From: Salipiger aestuarii
GTDB taxonomy: Bacteria; Pseudomonadota; Alphaproteobacteria; Rhodobacterales; Rhodobacteraceae
Assembly (NCBI RefSeq): GCF_003259905.1
Contig: NZ_QLMG01000001.1
Coordinates: 62,001-126,000, forward strand
DNA length: 64,000 bases
Reading direction: 5' to 3'
Made by a program: the position numbers and the translations under genes
Part shown: piece by piece, positions 36,081-45,521 of the stretch
Numbering within the stretch: position 1 is the stretch's first letter
Layout of the letters: the number at the start of each line of letters is the position of its first letter
The notes under the pieces: generated by a model
The model's database searches: none
Seen by the model: the letters and a program-made list of their open reading frames with translations, nothing else
Told to the model about the DNA's origin: nothing

Positions 36081-36992
36081 TTAAAGGCCCAGTTCGGATT
36101 TGACAGCGGCGGTGCCGTCTTCGCCATCCACCGTGGTCACGCCGTCGACCCAGGCCGTCACGGCATCGGGGTTGGCCCTGATCCAGTCCAGCGTGGCGTC
36201 TTCGGGATCGGCGCCATCGTCAAGGATCTGCCCCATGATAAGGTTTTCCATCGGCAGCGAGAAATCCATCTGGCCGAACAGCTTGCCCAGGTTGGGGCAT
36301 TCCTCGGCGAACCCCTTGCGGGTCACGGTGTTGACCACGCCTTCGCCGCCGAAGAAATCTTCGCCGCCGGGCAGGTACTGCAGGTCGAAATTGGCGTTCA
36401 TCGGGTGCGGCTCCCAACCCAGGAACACGATGAATTCGCCGTCGTCCACAAGGCGGCGCGCCTGCGCAAGCATGCCCTGTTCCGAGCTTTCGACGACTTC
36501 GAAATTCTCAAGCCCATGCTTGTTCTCGTCGATCAGCGACACGAGGTAGGCGTTGCCCTCGTTGCCCGGCTCGATGCCGTAGATCTTGCCGTCAAGCTCG
36601 TCTTCGAACCTGGCGATGTCGGCGTAGCTTTGCAGGCCCGCGTCCCAGGCCGCCTGGGTGGTGGCGAGGGTATATTTGGTGCCTTCCAGGTTGGTGTTGA
36701 TCGATTCGATCTCGCCGCTGTCGAGGTAGGGTGTGATCGCGCCGTTCTGCGCCGGCATCCAGTTGCCGAGGAACACGTCCACATCATCGCTTTCCAGCGA
36801 CGCGAAGGTCACGGGCACCGACAGGACCTTGACATCCACGTCGTATCCCAGCGCCTCCAGAACATGCTTGGCGGCCGCGGTGGTGGTGGTGATGTCGGTC
36901 CAGCCCACATCGGACATGGTGACGCTGTCGCAATCGGCAAAGGCGGCGGTGGTGCTCAGCGCGAGGGCGGAAACGGTTGTGACAAGTTTCAT
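36081..36992 (-). CDS. choX: Choline-binding periplasmic protein ChoX
   Basis: 303 residues, ATG 36992 with AGGGAGA upstream. Signal peptide MKLVTTVSALALSTTAAFA is followed by DCDSVTMSDVGWTDITTTTA, the N-terminus of ChoX/ProX receptors. Other landmarks: DVFLGNWMPAQNGAI, in which tryptophans contribute to the aromatic choline box; GIEPGNEGNAYLVSL; VFLGWEPHPMNANFDLQYLPG; and the C-terminal DPEDATLDWIRANPDAVTAWV. Divergent from betI, with a BetI-like operator in the shared 104-base gap, so choline uptake and oxidation are probably co-regulated. It is the first gene of choXWV. Confidence 0.96.
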   Translation of the reverse strand: MKLVTTVSALALSTTAAFADCDSVTMSDVGWTDITTTTAAAKHVLEALGYDVDVKVLSVPVTFASLESDDVDVFLGNWMPAQNGAITPYLDSGEIESINTNLEGTKYTLATTQAAWDAGLQSYADIARFEDELDGKIYGIEPGNEGNAYLVSLIDENKHGLENFEVVESSEQGMLAQARRLVDDGEFIVFLGWEPHPMNANFDLQYLPGGEDFFGGEGVVNTVTRKGFAEECPNLGKLFGQMDFSLPMENLIMGQILDDGADPEDATLDWIRANPDAVTAWVDGVTTVDGEDGTAAVKSELGL

Positions 36993-37022
36993 GGGGTCTC
37001 CCTTTCTTGATGTCTTCATTTT

Positions 37023-37038
37023 TTGATTGACCAATCAA
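37023..37038. promoter_or_regulatory. Putative BetI operator between choX and betI
   Basis: TTGATTGACCAATCAA is a perfect 7-2-7 inverted repeat, followed by a further TCAA. It lies between the divergent choX and betI genes. E. coli BetI is known to bind a site beginning TTGATTGG with a TCAA half-site, and this element has the same character, so it is probably where choline-responsive BetI represses both directions. Inference from sequence and position. Confidence 0.7.
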
Positions 37039-37096
37039 TCAACTCACGGCTACTCCCATATTGCAACCCTTTTCTTGCACCTTTGAGGATACGCGC

Positions 37097-37669
37097 ATGT
37101 CGGCTCAACCACAACGCAAGCAACAGCTTGTCGAAGCGGCAATCGAAGAGATCGGAGCCACCGGCAGCCTGAATGTGACCGTCGGGCGAATCGCCAAGCG
37201 GGCCGGCGTGTCCGCCGCGCTTGCCTTTCATTACTTCGGTGACAAGGACACGCTGTTTCTGGCGGCGATGCGCCATGTGCTGGCGATTTACGGCGCCGAG
37301 GTGCGCGGCGCGCTGGTGGCCTCGGATGGGCCGCGCGACCGGCTAGACGCGATCATCCGCGCCAGTTTCAGCCCCACCAACTTTCGCGCCGAAGTCATTG
37401 CGGCGTGGTTGAATTTCTACGTTCTGGCGCAGCAATCGCCCGAGGCGAAACGGCTGTTGTCGGTCTATCACCGGCGGCTGGAAAGCAACCTCGTCTACAA
37501 CCTGCGCGCGCTTGCCGGGGATGCCGCCCCCGGAATCGCCACGCGGCTGGGCGGGCTGATCGACGGCATCTACCTGCGCTTCGCCGTCAACCCCGACGAC
37601 ACCACCGGCACGAGCGCCGCCGCGCAGGTGCTGGCCACCCTCGATCATGAACTGCGGGCCCTCAAATGA
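37097..37669 (+). CDS. betI: TetR-family transcriptional repressor BetI
   Basis: 190 residues, ATG 37097 with GAGGA seven bases upstream. The N-terminal HTH is clear: QLVEAAIEEIGATGSLNVTV, then GRIAKRAGVSAALAFHYFGD and KDTLFLAAMRH, the BetI/TetR recognition helix. The C-terminal domain carries AEVIAAWLNFYVLAQQSPEA and RLGGLIDGIYLRF, matching BetI. Choline relieves repression of the bet and choline-uptake genes. Its stop overlaps the betC start (ATGA). A likely operator is immediately upstream. Confidence 0.96.
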   Translation: MSAQPQRKQQLVEAAIEEIGATGSLNVTVGRIAKRAGVSAALAFHYFGDKDTLFLAAMRHVLAIYGAEVRGALVASDGPRDRLDAIIRASFSPTNFRAEVIAAWLNFYVLAQQSPEAKRLLSVYHRRLESNLVYNLRALAGDAAPGIATRLGGLIDGIYLRFAVNPDDTTGTSAAAQVLATLDHELRALK

Positions 37670-39171
37670 CGCAACCGAATATCCTTGTCATCATGGTGGA
37701 TCAGCTCAACGGGACGTTGTTTCCCGACGGGCCTGCCGACTGGCTGCACGCCCCGAATCTGAAGCGACTCGCCGCGCGATCCGTGCGATTCCCCAATTGT
37801 TATACCGCAAGTCCGCTCTGCGCGCCGGGTCGTGCGTCGTTTATGTCGGGGCAATTGCCATCGGTGACGGGGGTCTATGACAACGCGGCCGAATTTCCGT
37901 CGGACCTGCCGACCTATGCCCACCACCTGCGCCGCGCGGGCTATCACACCTGCCTGTCGGGCAAGATGCATTTCGTCGGTCCCGACCAGTTGCACGGGTT
38001 CGAGGAACGCCTCACCACCGATATCTACCCCGCCGATTTCGGCTGGACGCCGGATTACCGCAAACCGGGCGAACGCATCGACTGGTGGTATCACAACATG
38101 GGCTCGGTCACCGGGTCGGGCGTCGCCGAGATTTCCAACCAGATGGAATACGACGACGAGGTCGGCAATTGCGCCAAGGCGAAACTGTACGACCTCGCAC
38201 GCGCGTACGATACGCGCCCGTGGTGCCTGACCGTCAGCTTCACCCATCCACACGACCCCTATGTGGCCCGGCGCAAGTTCTGGGACATGTACGAGGATTG
38301 CGCGCATCTGCTGCCCGACATCCCCGCGATGGCCTATAACGACCACGACCCCCACGCCAAACGCATTCTCGACGCCAATGACTGGCGCGCCTTCGACATC
38401 ACCGAAGACAACATCAAACGCTCGCGCCGGGCCTATTTCGCCAACATTTCCTACCTCGATGAAAAGGTGGGCGAGATGCTGGATATTCTGGAAAGCACCC
38501 GGCAAGAGGCGGCGATCCTGTTTGTGTCCGACCACGGCGACATGCTGGGCGAGCGGGGCCTGTGGTTCAAGATGACCTTCCTTGAAGGCGCGTCGCGGGT
38601 GCCGATGATGATCTGCGCGCCGGGGCTGGAACCGGGGGTGAATCTCACGCCGGTGTCCAACATCGACGTCTGCCCGACGCTGTGCGATCTGGCCGGCATC
38701 GACATGGCCGAGGTCATGCCTTGGACCGCTGGCGAACCGCTGATCCCGGTCGCCAGGGGCGGCACGCGTGGAATGGTGGCGATGGAATACGCGGCCGAGG
38801 CATCCTGTGCGCCGCTCGTCGCGCTGCGGGACGGCAGGTACAAATACACCCGCTGTTCGCTTGACCCCGAACAGCTGTTCGATCTCGAAGCCGATCCGCA
38901 TGAATTGACCAACCTGGTTGGCGATAGCGCCCATGGCGAACCGCTGGAAAAGCTGCGCGCCGCCGCCGATGCCCGCTGGGATCTGGAACGCTTTGACGCC
39001 GAGGTCCGCAAAAGCCAGGCCAGGCGATGGGTGGTCTACGAGGCCCTGCGCAACGGGGACTATTACCCGTGGGATTACCAGCCCCTGCAACAAGCGTCGG
39101 AACGTTTCATGCGCAACCACATGGATCTGAACGTGGTCGAGGACAACGCCCGCTTCCCGCGCGGCGAATGA
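37666..39171 (+). CDS. betC: Choline-sulfatase BetC
   Basis: 501 residues. It hydrolyses choline-O-sulfate to choline and sulfate. The type I sulfatase signature C-x-P-x-R is in [12 protein letters not shown], with C52 to be converted to formylglycine. The metal-binding N-terminus [12 protein letters not shown] and the catalytic pair [20 protein letters not shown] are typical of BetC, and the distal metal ligands are in [17 protein letters not shown]. No signal peptide is present, so it is cytoplasmic and acts on imported substrate. Coupled to betI and, via an ATGA overlap, to the next gene. Confidence 0.96.
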   Translation: MTQPNILVIMVDQLNGTLFPDGPADWLHAPNLKRLAARSVRFPNCYTASPLCAPGRASFMSGQLPSVTGVYDNAAEFPSDLPTYAHHLRRAGYHTCLSGKMHFVGPDQLHGFEERLTTDIYPADFGWTPDYRKPGERIDWWYHNMGSVTGSGVAEISNQMEYDDEVGNCAKAKLYDLARAYDTRPWCLTVSFTHPHDPYVARRKFWDMYEDCAHLLPDIPAMAYNDHDPHAKRILDANDWRAFDITEDNIKRSRRAYFANISYLDEKVGEMLDILESTRQEAAILFVSDHGDMLGERGLWFKMTFLEGASRVPMMICAPGLEPGVNLTPVSNIDVCPTLCDLAGIDMAEVMPWTAGEPLIPVARGGTRGMVAMEYAAEASCAPLVALRDGRYKYTRCSLDPEQLFDLEADPHELTNLVGDSAHGEPLEKLRAAADARWDLERFDAEVRKSQARRWVVYEALRNGDYYPWDYQPLQQASERFMRNHMDLNVVEDNARFPRGE

Positions 39172-39182
39172 TTGGAAAAACG

Positions 39183-40637
39183 ATGTACGACCCCCAGCCG
39201 AGCGCCAGCCACTATATCGACGGTGCCTATGTCGAAGACAACACCGGCACCCCGATCCCGGTGATCTACCCCGCCACGGGCGAGGTCATCGCGACCCTGC
39301 ACGCCGCCACCCCCGCCGTGATCGACGCCGCGCTCGCCGCCGCCGAGATCGCGCAAAAGCAATGGGCCAGGGTGACCCCGCGCGAACGCGGCCGCGTTCT
39401 GACCCGCGCCGCGCAGATCATGCGCGCGCGCAACCGCGAACTGTCGGTGCTGGAAACGCGCGACACCGGCAAGCCCTTGCAGGAAACGCTGGTGGCGGAT
39501 GCGACCAGCGGCGCCGATGCGCTGGAATATTTCGGCGGCGTGGCGAATGGCCTGACCGGCGAGCATATCCCGCTGGGCGATGACTGGGTCTATACCATCC
39601 GCGAGGCGCTGGGCGTGTGCGTCGGCATCGGCGCCTGGAACTACCCCACCCAAATCGCCTGCTGGAAGGCCGCGCCCGCGCTGGCCTGCGGCAATGCGAT
39701 GGTGTTCAAACCGTCGGAAACCACGCCGCTTTGCGCGCTGAAAATCGCCGAGATCCTGACCGAGGCAGGCGCCCCCGCAGGGCTGTTCAACGTGGTGCAG
39801 GGCATGGGCGCGGTCGGCGCGGCGCTGGTCACCGATCCGCGCGTGGCCAAGGTGTCTCTGACCGGATCGGTGCCGACCGGGCGCAAGGTTTATGCTGCGG
39901 CGGCGGAACAGATGAAGCACGTCACCATGGAGCTTGGCGGCAAGTCGCCGCTGGTGATCTTCGACGATGCCGATCTCGACAACGCGGTCGGCGGGGCGAT
40001 CAACGGCAACTTCTATTCCTCGGGGCAGGTCTGTTCCAACGGCACGCGGGTCTTTGTGCAAAAGGGCATCAAGGAGGCGTTCCTTGCGCGCCTTGCCGAA
40101 CGCCTGAAGAACGCCGTGATCGGCGATCCGCTGGACGAGGCGACCAGCTTCGGCCCGATGGTGTCGGACCGGCAGATGCAGATTGTGCAGGGCTACATCG
40201 AAAAGGGAAAGGCCGAGGGTGCGCGGCTTGTCAGCGGCGGCGGGCGCGTCGACCGCGACGGGTTTTACCTGGAACCCACGGTCTTTGCCGATGTCACCGA
40301 TGACATGACCATCGCGCGCGAGGAAATCTTTGGCCCCGTCATGGCGGTGCTGGATTTCGACACCGAGGCCGAGGCCATCGCCCGCGCCAATGCCACCGAA
40401 TACGGCCTGTCCGCCGGGGTGTTCACCCGCGATCTGTCGCGCGGCCACCGCGTCATCGGCCAGCTGCGCGCCGGAAGCTGTTTCATCAACTCCTACAATG
40501 ACGCGCCGGTCGAGGCGCCGTTCGGCGGCGTCAAAGCCTCGGGCGTGGGGCGCGAGAATTCCAAGGCCGCACTGGATCACTGGAGCCAGCTCAAATCCGT
40601 CTATGTCCGCATGGGCGATGTCGAGGCAGCGTTCTGA
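39183..40637 (+). CDS. betB: Betaine-aldehyde dehydrogenase BetB
   Basis: 484 residues from ATG 39183, where homologues start (MYDPQP-ASHYIDG); an ATG at 39168 overlapping the betC stop is possible and adds five residues. It oxidises betaine aldehyde to glycine betaine with NAD(P)+. Aldehyde-dehydrogenase landmarks: cofactor-binding [20 protein letters not shown] and [14 protein letters not shown], active-site glutamate in [12 protein letters not shown], and nucleophilic cysteine in [13 protein letters not shown]. Full length and no missing residues. It lies between the choline-producing betC and the choline oxidase gene betA. Confidence 0.96.
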   Translation: MYDPQPSASHYIDGAYVEDNTGTPIPVIYPATGEVIATLHAATPAVIDAALAAAEIAQKQWARVTPRERGRVLTRAAQIMRARNRELSVLETRDTGKPLQETLVADATSGADALEYFGGVANGLTGEHIPLGDDWVYTIREALGVCVGIGAWNYPTQIACWKAAPALACGNAMVFKPSETTPLCALKIAEILTEAGAPAGLFNVVQGMGAVGAALVTDPRVAKVSLTGSVPTGRKVYAAAAEQMKHVTMELGGKSPLVIFDDADLDNAVGGAINGNFYSSGQVCSNGTRVFVQKGIKEAFLARLAERLKNAVIGDPLDEATSFGPMVSDRQMQIVQGYIEKGKAEGARLVSGGGRVDRDGFYLEPTVFADVTDDMTIAREEIFGPVMAVLDFDTEAEAIARANATEYGLSAGVFTRDLSRGHRVIGQLRAGSCFINSYNDAPVEAPFGGVKASGVGRENSKAALDHWSQLKSVYVRMGDVEAAF

Positions 40638-42295
40638 TGCAGGCCGAATACGTCATCGTCGGCGCGGGGTCCGCTGGCTGCGCCATCGCCTGGCGCCTTG
40701 CCGAGGCGGGAAAACAGGTGCTGGTCATCGAACACGGCGGGTCCGACGCGGGGCCGTTCATCCAGATGCCGGGCGCCCTGTCCTATCCGATGAACATGAA
40801 ACGCTACGACTGGGGCTACCAGACCGAGCCCGAGCCGCATCTTGGCGGTCGCCGGTTGGTGACGCCCCGCGGCAAGGTGATCGGCGGGTCGTCTTCGATC
40901 AACGGGATGATCTATGTGCGCGGCCATGCCCGCGATTTCGATCACTGGCGCGATCAGGGCGCGGATGGCTGGGGTTACGCCGACGTGCTGCCCTATTATC
41001 GGCGCATGGAAAACTGGCATGACGGCGGGCATGGCGGCGACGCCGCATGGCGCGGCACGCAAGGCCCGCTGCATGTGACGCGCGGCCCGCGCCTGAACCC
41101 GCTGACCCGCGCCTTTGTCGAGGCGGGCCGTCAGGCGGGCTATCCCGTTACCGACGATTACAATGGCGAGCAACAAGAGGGCTTTGGCCCCTTCGACATG
41201 ACGGTCTGGAAGGGCGCGCGGTTTTCCGCCGCCAAGGCGTACCTGCGCCCGGCGCTGAAACGTGAAAACTGCAATCTGATCCGCGCCTTTGCCCGCCGGA
41301 TCATCATCGAGAACGGCCGCGCCACCGGCGTCGAGGTCGAACGGGGAGGCAAGATCGAGGTGATCGGCGCGCTGGCCGAGGTGATCCTGGCGGCGTCCTC
41401 GCTCAATTCGCCCAAGCTGCTGATGCTTTCGGGCATCGGGCCGGGGGCGGAACTGGCGCAGCATGGCATCGACGTGGTCGCCGACCGCGCGGGCGTCGGC
41501 AAGAACCTTCAGGACCATCTGGAGCTGTATATCCAGGCGGCGGCAAGCCAGCCGGTGAGCCTGTACAAATACTGGAACCTGCGGGGCAAGGCCTATGTCG
41601 GGGCGCGCTGGTTGCTTAATCGCACCGGGCCGGGGGCATCGAACCAGTTCGAAAGCGCCGCGTTCATCCGCAGTCGGGCAGGGGTCGAATATCCCGACAT
41701 CCAGTATCATTTCCTGCCCATCGCGGTGCGCTATGACGGGCGGGCAAGCGCCGAAGGGCACGGTTTTCAGGCCCATACGGGGCCGATGCGCAGCCCCTCG
41801 CGCGGCACGCTTACGCTGCGCAGCAGCGACCCGGCAGACGCGCCGAAGATCCTGTTCAACTACATGGGCCACGAACAGGACTGGGCCGATTTCCGGCGCT
41901 GCATCCGCCTCACGCGCGAGATTTTCGGGCAGCAGGCGTTCGCGCCCTATTACCGCAAGGAAATCCAGCCGGGCATCGATGCGCAATCCGATGATGACCT
42001 GAACGCGTTCATCAAGGACCATGTGGAATCCGCCTATCACCCCTGCGGGACCGCCCGCATGGGCCGCAAGGATGATCCCACGGCGGTGGTCGATCCCGAA
42101 TGCCGGGTCATCGGGGTGCGGAACCTGCGCCTTGCCGACAGCTCGGTTTTCCCGCGCATCACCAACGGCAACCTCAACGCGCCGTCGATCATGACCGGCG
42201 AAAAGGCCGCCGATCACATCCTTGGCCGCGCGCCGCTGTCGCCCGACAACCGTGCACCCTGGATCAATCCCGACTGGCAGACGTCGCAAAGGTGA
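40637..42295 (+). CDS. betA: Choline dehydrogenase BetA (GMC oxidoreductase)
   Basis: 552 residues. It oxidises choline to betaine aldehyde with FAD, at the membrane. FAD-binding [20 protein letters not shown] opens the protein; the GMC signatures [20 protein letters not shown] and [14 protein letters not shown] follow, and the catalytic histidines are in HPCGTARMG and the terminal [17 protein letters not shown]. Length fits the family. Its ATG shares one base with the betB stop (TGATG). Last gene of betICBA; a strong hairpin lies downstream, before the next gene. Confidence 0.96.
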   Translation: MQAEYVIVGAGSAGCAIAWRLAEAGKQVLVIEHGGSDAGPFIQMPGALSYPMNMKRYDWGYQTEPEPHLGGRRLVTPRGKVIGGSSSINGMIYVRGHARDFDHWRDQGADGWGYADVLPYYRRMENWHDGGHGGDAAWRGTQGPLHVTRGPRLNPLTRAFVEAGRQAGYPVTDDYNGEQQEGFGPFDMTVWKGARFSAAKAYLRPALKRENCNLIRAFARRIIIENGRATGVEVERGGKIEVIGALAEVILAASSLNSPKLLMLSGIGPGAELAQHGIDVVADRAGVGKNLQDHLELYIQAAASQPVSLYKYWNLRGKAYVGARWLLNRTGPGASNQFESAAFIRSRAGVEYPDIQYHFLPIAVRYDGRASAEGHGFQAHTGPMRSPSRGTLTLRSSDPADAPKILFNYMGHEQDWADFRRCIRLTREIFGQQAFAPYYRKEIQPGIDAQSDDDLNAFIKDHVESAYHPCGTARMGRKDDPTAVVDPECRVIGVRNLRLADSSVFPRITNGNLNAPSIMTGEKAADHILGRAPLSPDNRAPWINPDWQTSQR

Positions 42296-42336
42296 AATCC
42301 GGGGCTGCGCCCAGGCAGGGGATAGGGCTATAAACG

Positions 42337-42381
42337 CCCTGCGGCGGACAACGAGCGTCCCGCCGCAGGGGGGGGGGCGGA
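42337..42381 (+). promoter_or_regulatory. Hairpin and G10 tract just upstream of the kinase start
   Basis: An 11-base perfect inverted repeat, CCCTGCGGCGG (42337-42347) and CCGCCGCAGGG (42360-42370), encloses a 12-base loop. Its distal arm runs into ten consecutive Gs (42368-42377), ending four bases before the ATG at 42382. The hairpin could terminate betA transcription (though no T run follows) or occlude the only ribosome-site-like sequence. A G10 run is also a slippage-prone tract. Confidence 0.6.
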
Positions 42382-44709
42382 ATGCGCACATCACTTGGGG
42401 CAATGCTGGCTGTCGGCCTTGCGGGGTTGCAGTTTCTTGCGGTGCTTGCGGTGGTGTTCTCGTCCTATGTGACCTCGGAACGCGCGCTGCTGGATCACGC
42501 CCGCGAATTGCTCAGCGATGTGGGGTCCAACACGATTGCCCATTCGCGCGGTTTTCTGGGCCCGGCGCGCGGTGCGGCGGAGCTGTCCGCGCGGCTGGCC
42601 CAGGACCGGGTGATCGCCAGCGACGTGCCCGAGCTGATGGAACAGCTGCTTTACCAGCAGCTGCAACTGGCGCCGCAATTTGCCGGGGTCTATTACGGCA
42701 GCGAGGACGGCGAATTCGTCTATGTCATGCGCTCGGACGGGCCGGGGCCGTTCCGGACCAAGATCATCCGGCGGGACGGCGACAGCCGCAGCACCGAACT
42801 GATCTGGCGCAACAACGATTTCGACGTCGTCGAACGGCGGTTCGACCGGGCCGACACCTACGAGCCGCGCGACCGCCCATGGTACATCCGCGCGCGCCGC
42901 GAGCTGACGACGATCTGGACCGACCCCTATATCTTTTTCTCGTCGCGCCAGCCGGGGATCACGCTGGCCTCGCCGGTGCTGGAGGGGTCGGACGGGGTGC
43001 GCGGTATCGTCGGCGTGGATATCGAGATCAGCGATATTTCGGATTTCCTCGCCAACCTGCGCATCGGGTCGACCGGGCATGCGCTGATTATCCACTCCAA
43101 CGGCGACGTGATCGCGCATCCCGATCAGGACCTGTTCAAGACCGAAGGCGCCGACGGTACGCTGCGCTTTGTCGACATCGAACATATCGACGACCCCATT
43201 GCACGGGCCGCCTTTGCCCAGCTGATGGCCGACGGGCGCATCCCCGTGCAGACCGAAACCCTGTCGCAGTTCAATTACGGTGGCGAAACCTATGTGGCCG
43301 TGGTCATGCCGCCGATCAGCGACAAGCTGCCCTGGACCATCGCCGCCTACGCACCCGAAAGCGATTTCACCGCGGCGATCAAGCAGAACCGCCAGACCAA
43401 CATCTGGATCGCCGCACTGGTGGCGGCAATCACCGGGTTGTGCGGGCTGGCGCTGGCCAATTTCATCCACAAACCTGTGCGGGCCTTTGCCGTGCGCTCG
43501 GCGCTGGTGGCGCAGGGCGAACTTGATCCGTCCGAACCGCTGCCCGCCACCTATCAGGAACTTGAAAACGCCAACCGGGCGCTGATGCAGCAGATCGCCG
43601 CGCGTCGTGAAACCGAACTGGAATACGGGCGCACGTTTCAGCTGACCTCACGCGGGATGGCGCAGATCGACGCCACGACGGGGCGCTTTCTGCGCGTCAA
43701 CGAGAAATTCTGCGAGATCACCGGATACACCGCGGCCGAACTGGCCCGCATGTCCTTTGCCGAACTGGGCGACCCCAAGGAACCGCCGGTGTTCCTGTTC
43801 GATGCGGACCAGAGCGGCGCCCCGCGTGAAGTGAATCAGGAAATGCGCTGCCAGCGCCGCGACGGCGAGGGGATCTGGGTCCTGGTGAACGCCATCCTGA
43901 TCTTCAACCAGGAAGGCAAGCCGATGCACGTCGTGCTGGCCATGGAAGACATCACCCAGGCCCGCCACACCGAAGACCAGGTGGCCGAACTCAGCAAGGA
44001 TCTGTCGAACCTGTCGCGCGACAACACGATGGGGCAGGTGGCGGCAGGGCTTGCGCACGAACTGAACCAGCCGCTGACCGCCATCGCCCAGAACGCCGAC
44101 AGCGCGCTGTTTGCGGTGGAACAGATGCCGGGCGCCGATCACGGCTTGCGCGAAACGCTGGACGAGATCGCCGAACAGGCCCTGCGCGCGGGCGAGATCA
44201 TCAAGGCGCTGCGCAGTTTCATCCGCCGCGACGAGGGCATCCAGACCGATTTCGACCTGTCCGAGCTTGTCGCCCAGACCAGCCGGCTGCTCAGCGCGGA
44301 ATCGCGCGCCGCCGGGGTCGAGGTGGTCGCCGATCTTGGCGATTTGCCAACCGTCAACGCCAACCGCCTGCAAATCGCGCAGGTGCTGGTGAACCTGATG
44401 CGCAACGCCATCGAGGCGGTGGCGGAGGGCGGTGGTGCCGATCGCCGGGTGATCGTCGAGGCCCGGCGCGAGGGTGCGCAGGTCTGTGTCGCGGTGTCCG
44501 ACACCGGGCCGGGGGTGGCGCAAGGCGTCAACCTCTTTACGGAATTCGAAACCACGAAGGCCGCCGGAATGGGGCTTGGCCTGTCGATCTGCCGGTCGAT
44601 CTGTCAGGCCAATGGCGGGCGTCTGTGGCACCAGCGCCGCACGCCGAACGGGGCGATGTTTTGCTTCACGCTTCAGGCCAGCCCCGCCAAACCGGACCAT
44701 ACTGTCTGA
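42382..44709 (+). CDS. Sensor histidine kinase with dCache and PAS domains (FixL/DctS-like)
   Basis: 775 residues. A first membrane helix (about 8-28) and a double-Cache periplasmic sensor (about 30-330, with RDRPWYIRAR and GIVGVDIEISDISDFLANL) precede a second helix (about 338-358). Then come a PAS domain (about 412-530, FLRVNEKFCEITGYTAAELA), the phosphoacceptor helix GQVAAGLAHELNQPLTAIAQ (H559) and a HATPase domain with VNLMRNAIEAV, DTGPGV and GMGLGLSICRS. This is the FixL/DctS type that phosphorylates a LuxR-type regulator, encoded 81 bases downstream. The dCache domain commonly senses small organic ligands; the location next to betA suggests a choline-related signal, but that is speculation. 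Confidence 0.92.
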   Translation: MRTSLGAMLAVGLAGLQFLAVLAVVFSSYVTSERALLDHARELLSDVGSNTIAHSRGFLGPARGAAELSARLAQDRVIASDVPELMEQLLYQQLQLAPQFAGVYYGSEDGEFVYVMRSDGPGPFRTKIIRRDGDSRSTELIWRNNDFDVVERRFDRADTYEPRDRPWYIRARRELTTIWTDPYIFFSSRQPGITLASPVLEGSDGVRGIVGVDIEISDISDFLANLRIGSTGHALIIHSNGDVIAHPDQDLFKTEGADGTLRFVDIEHIDDPIARAAFAQLMADGRIPVQTETLSQFNYGGETYVAVVMPPISDKLPWTIAAYAPESDFTAAIKQNRQTNIWIAALVAAITGLCGLALANFIHKPVRAFAVRSALVAQGELDPSEPLPATYQELENANRALMQQIAARRETELEYGRTFQLTSRGMAQIDATTGRFLRVNEKFCEITGYTAAELARMSFAELGDPKEPPVFLFDADQSGAPREVNQEMRCQRRDGEGIWVLVNAILIFNQEGKPMHVVLAMEDITQARHTEDQVAELSKDLSNLSRDNTMGQVAAGLAHELNQPLTAIAQNADSALFAVEQMPGADHGLRETLDEIAEQALRAGEIIKALRSFIRRDEGIQTDFDLSELVAQTSRLLSAESRAAGVEVVADLGDLPTVNANRLQIAQVLVNLMRNAIEAVAEGGGADRRVIVEARREGAQVCVAVSDTGPGVAQGVNLFTEFETTKAAGMGLGLSICRSICQANGGRLWHQRRTPNGAMFCFTLQASPAKPDHTV

Positions 44710-44790
44710 CAACATTCAGTTTTTCGGTGACATTCGCGGGGCTTGGCGTGTAAGGTCCGCGCCGTGGGGACAGGTAGCGATTTTCAGCAC

Positions 44791-45420
44791 ATGGCACAGG
44801 GCTCGCCTGCGGTCTTCATCGTGGATGACGACCAGGACATACGCACGTCGTTGACCCGCGCGCTGGGGCAGCGCGGGTTTTCCGTCAGCGCCTATGCCTC
44901 GGCGCAGGCCTTTCTGGATGCGTATGACGGTGAAACGGCAGCCTGCCTTGTGCTCGATTACGGCATGCCGGGGATGAACGGGCTGGAATTGCAGGCCGTG
45001 CTGAACCGGCAGGATCGCCCGCTTGCGGTGGTTTTCGTCACCGGGCACGGCGGTGTGCCGGAGTCGGTACAGGCGATCCGCGCGGGGGCCGTCGATTTCC
45101 TTGAAAAGCCGTTTCGCCAGTCGGCGCTGGTTGCCCGGATCGAAATGGCGCAGCAGATCGCGCTGGAAAAACAGGCGGCGCTGCTGCGGCGGCGCGATCT
45201 TGGCGCGCGGTTCTCGCGCCTCACCGCGCGCGAGGAAGAGATCGTCGAACGCATGGTCGACAACCCCGCCGAGGTGTCCAGCAAGGAAATCGGCAATGCG
45301 CTGGGCATCAGCCCGCGCACCGTGGATCACCACCGGGCCCGCATTCTGGAAAAGCTTAAAATTCGCTCGCTGGTCGAACTTGTCGATCTTGTGTCAAAGC
45401 TGAAGGCCGGCCGGGACTGA
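44791..45420 (+). CDS. LuxR/FixJ-family response regulator
   Basis: 209 residues from ATG 44791, where the receiver begins (PAVFIVDDDQDIRTSLTRAL); the ribosome site is weak. Phospho-acceptor D56 is in LVLDYGMPGMNGLE, with FVTGHGGVPESV and lysine in FLEKPFRQS. The C-terminal LuxR HTH reads LTAREEEIVERMVDNPAEVS, SKEIGNALGISPRTVDHHR and ILEKLKIRSLVELV. It is the evident partner of the preceding kinase. Targets are unknown. Confidence 0.93.
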   Translation: MAQGSPAVFIVDDDQDIRTSLTRALGQRGFSVSAYASAQAFLDAYDGETAACLVLDYGMPGMNGLELQAVLNRQDRPLAVVFVTGHGGVPESVQAIRAGAVDFLEKPFRQSALVARIEMAQQIALEKQAALLRRRDLGARFSRLTAREEEIVERMVDNPAEVSSKEIGNALGISPRTVDHHRARILEKLKIRSLVELVDLVSKLKAGRD

Positions 45421-45521
45421 GCGCGGCGCGCTGTGCGCCCATGCGGGGTGTCTGCGCGCGGGGCGGGAATTGCCTCGCGCCGCGCGTCGCCTAGTTTGTG
45501 TGCAAATGCATGGAGGCCATT

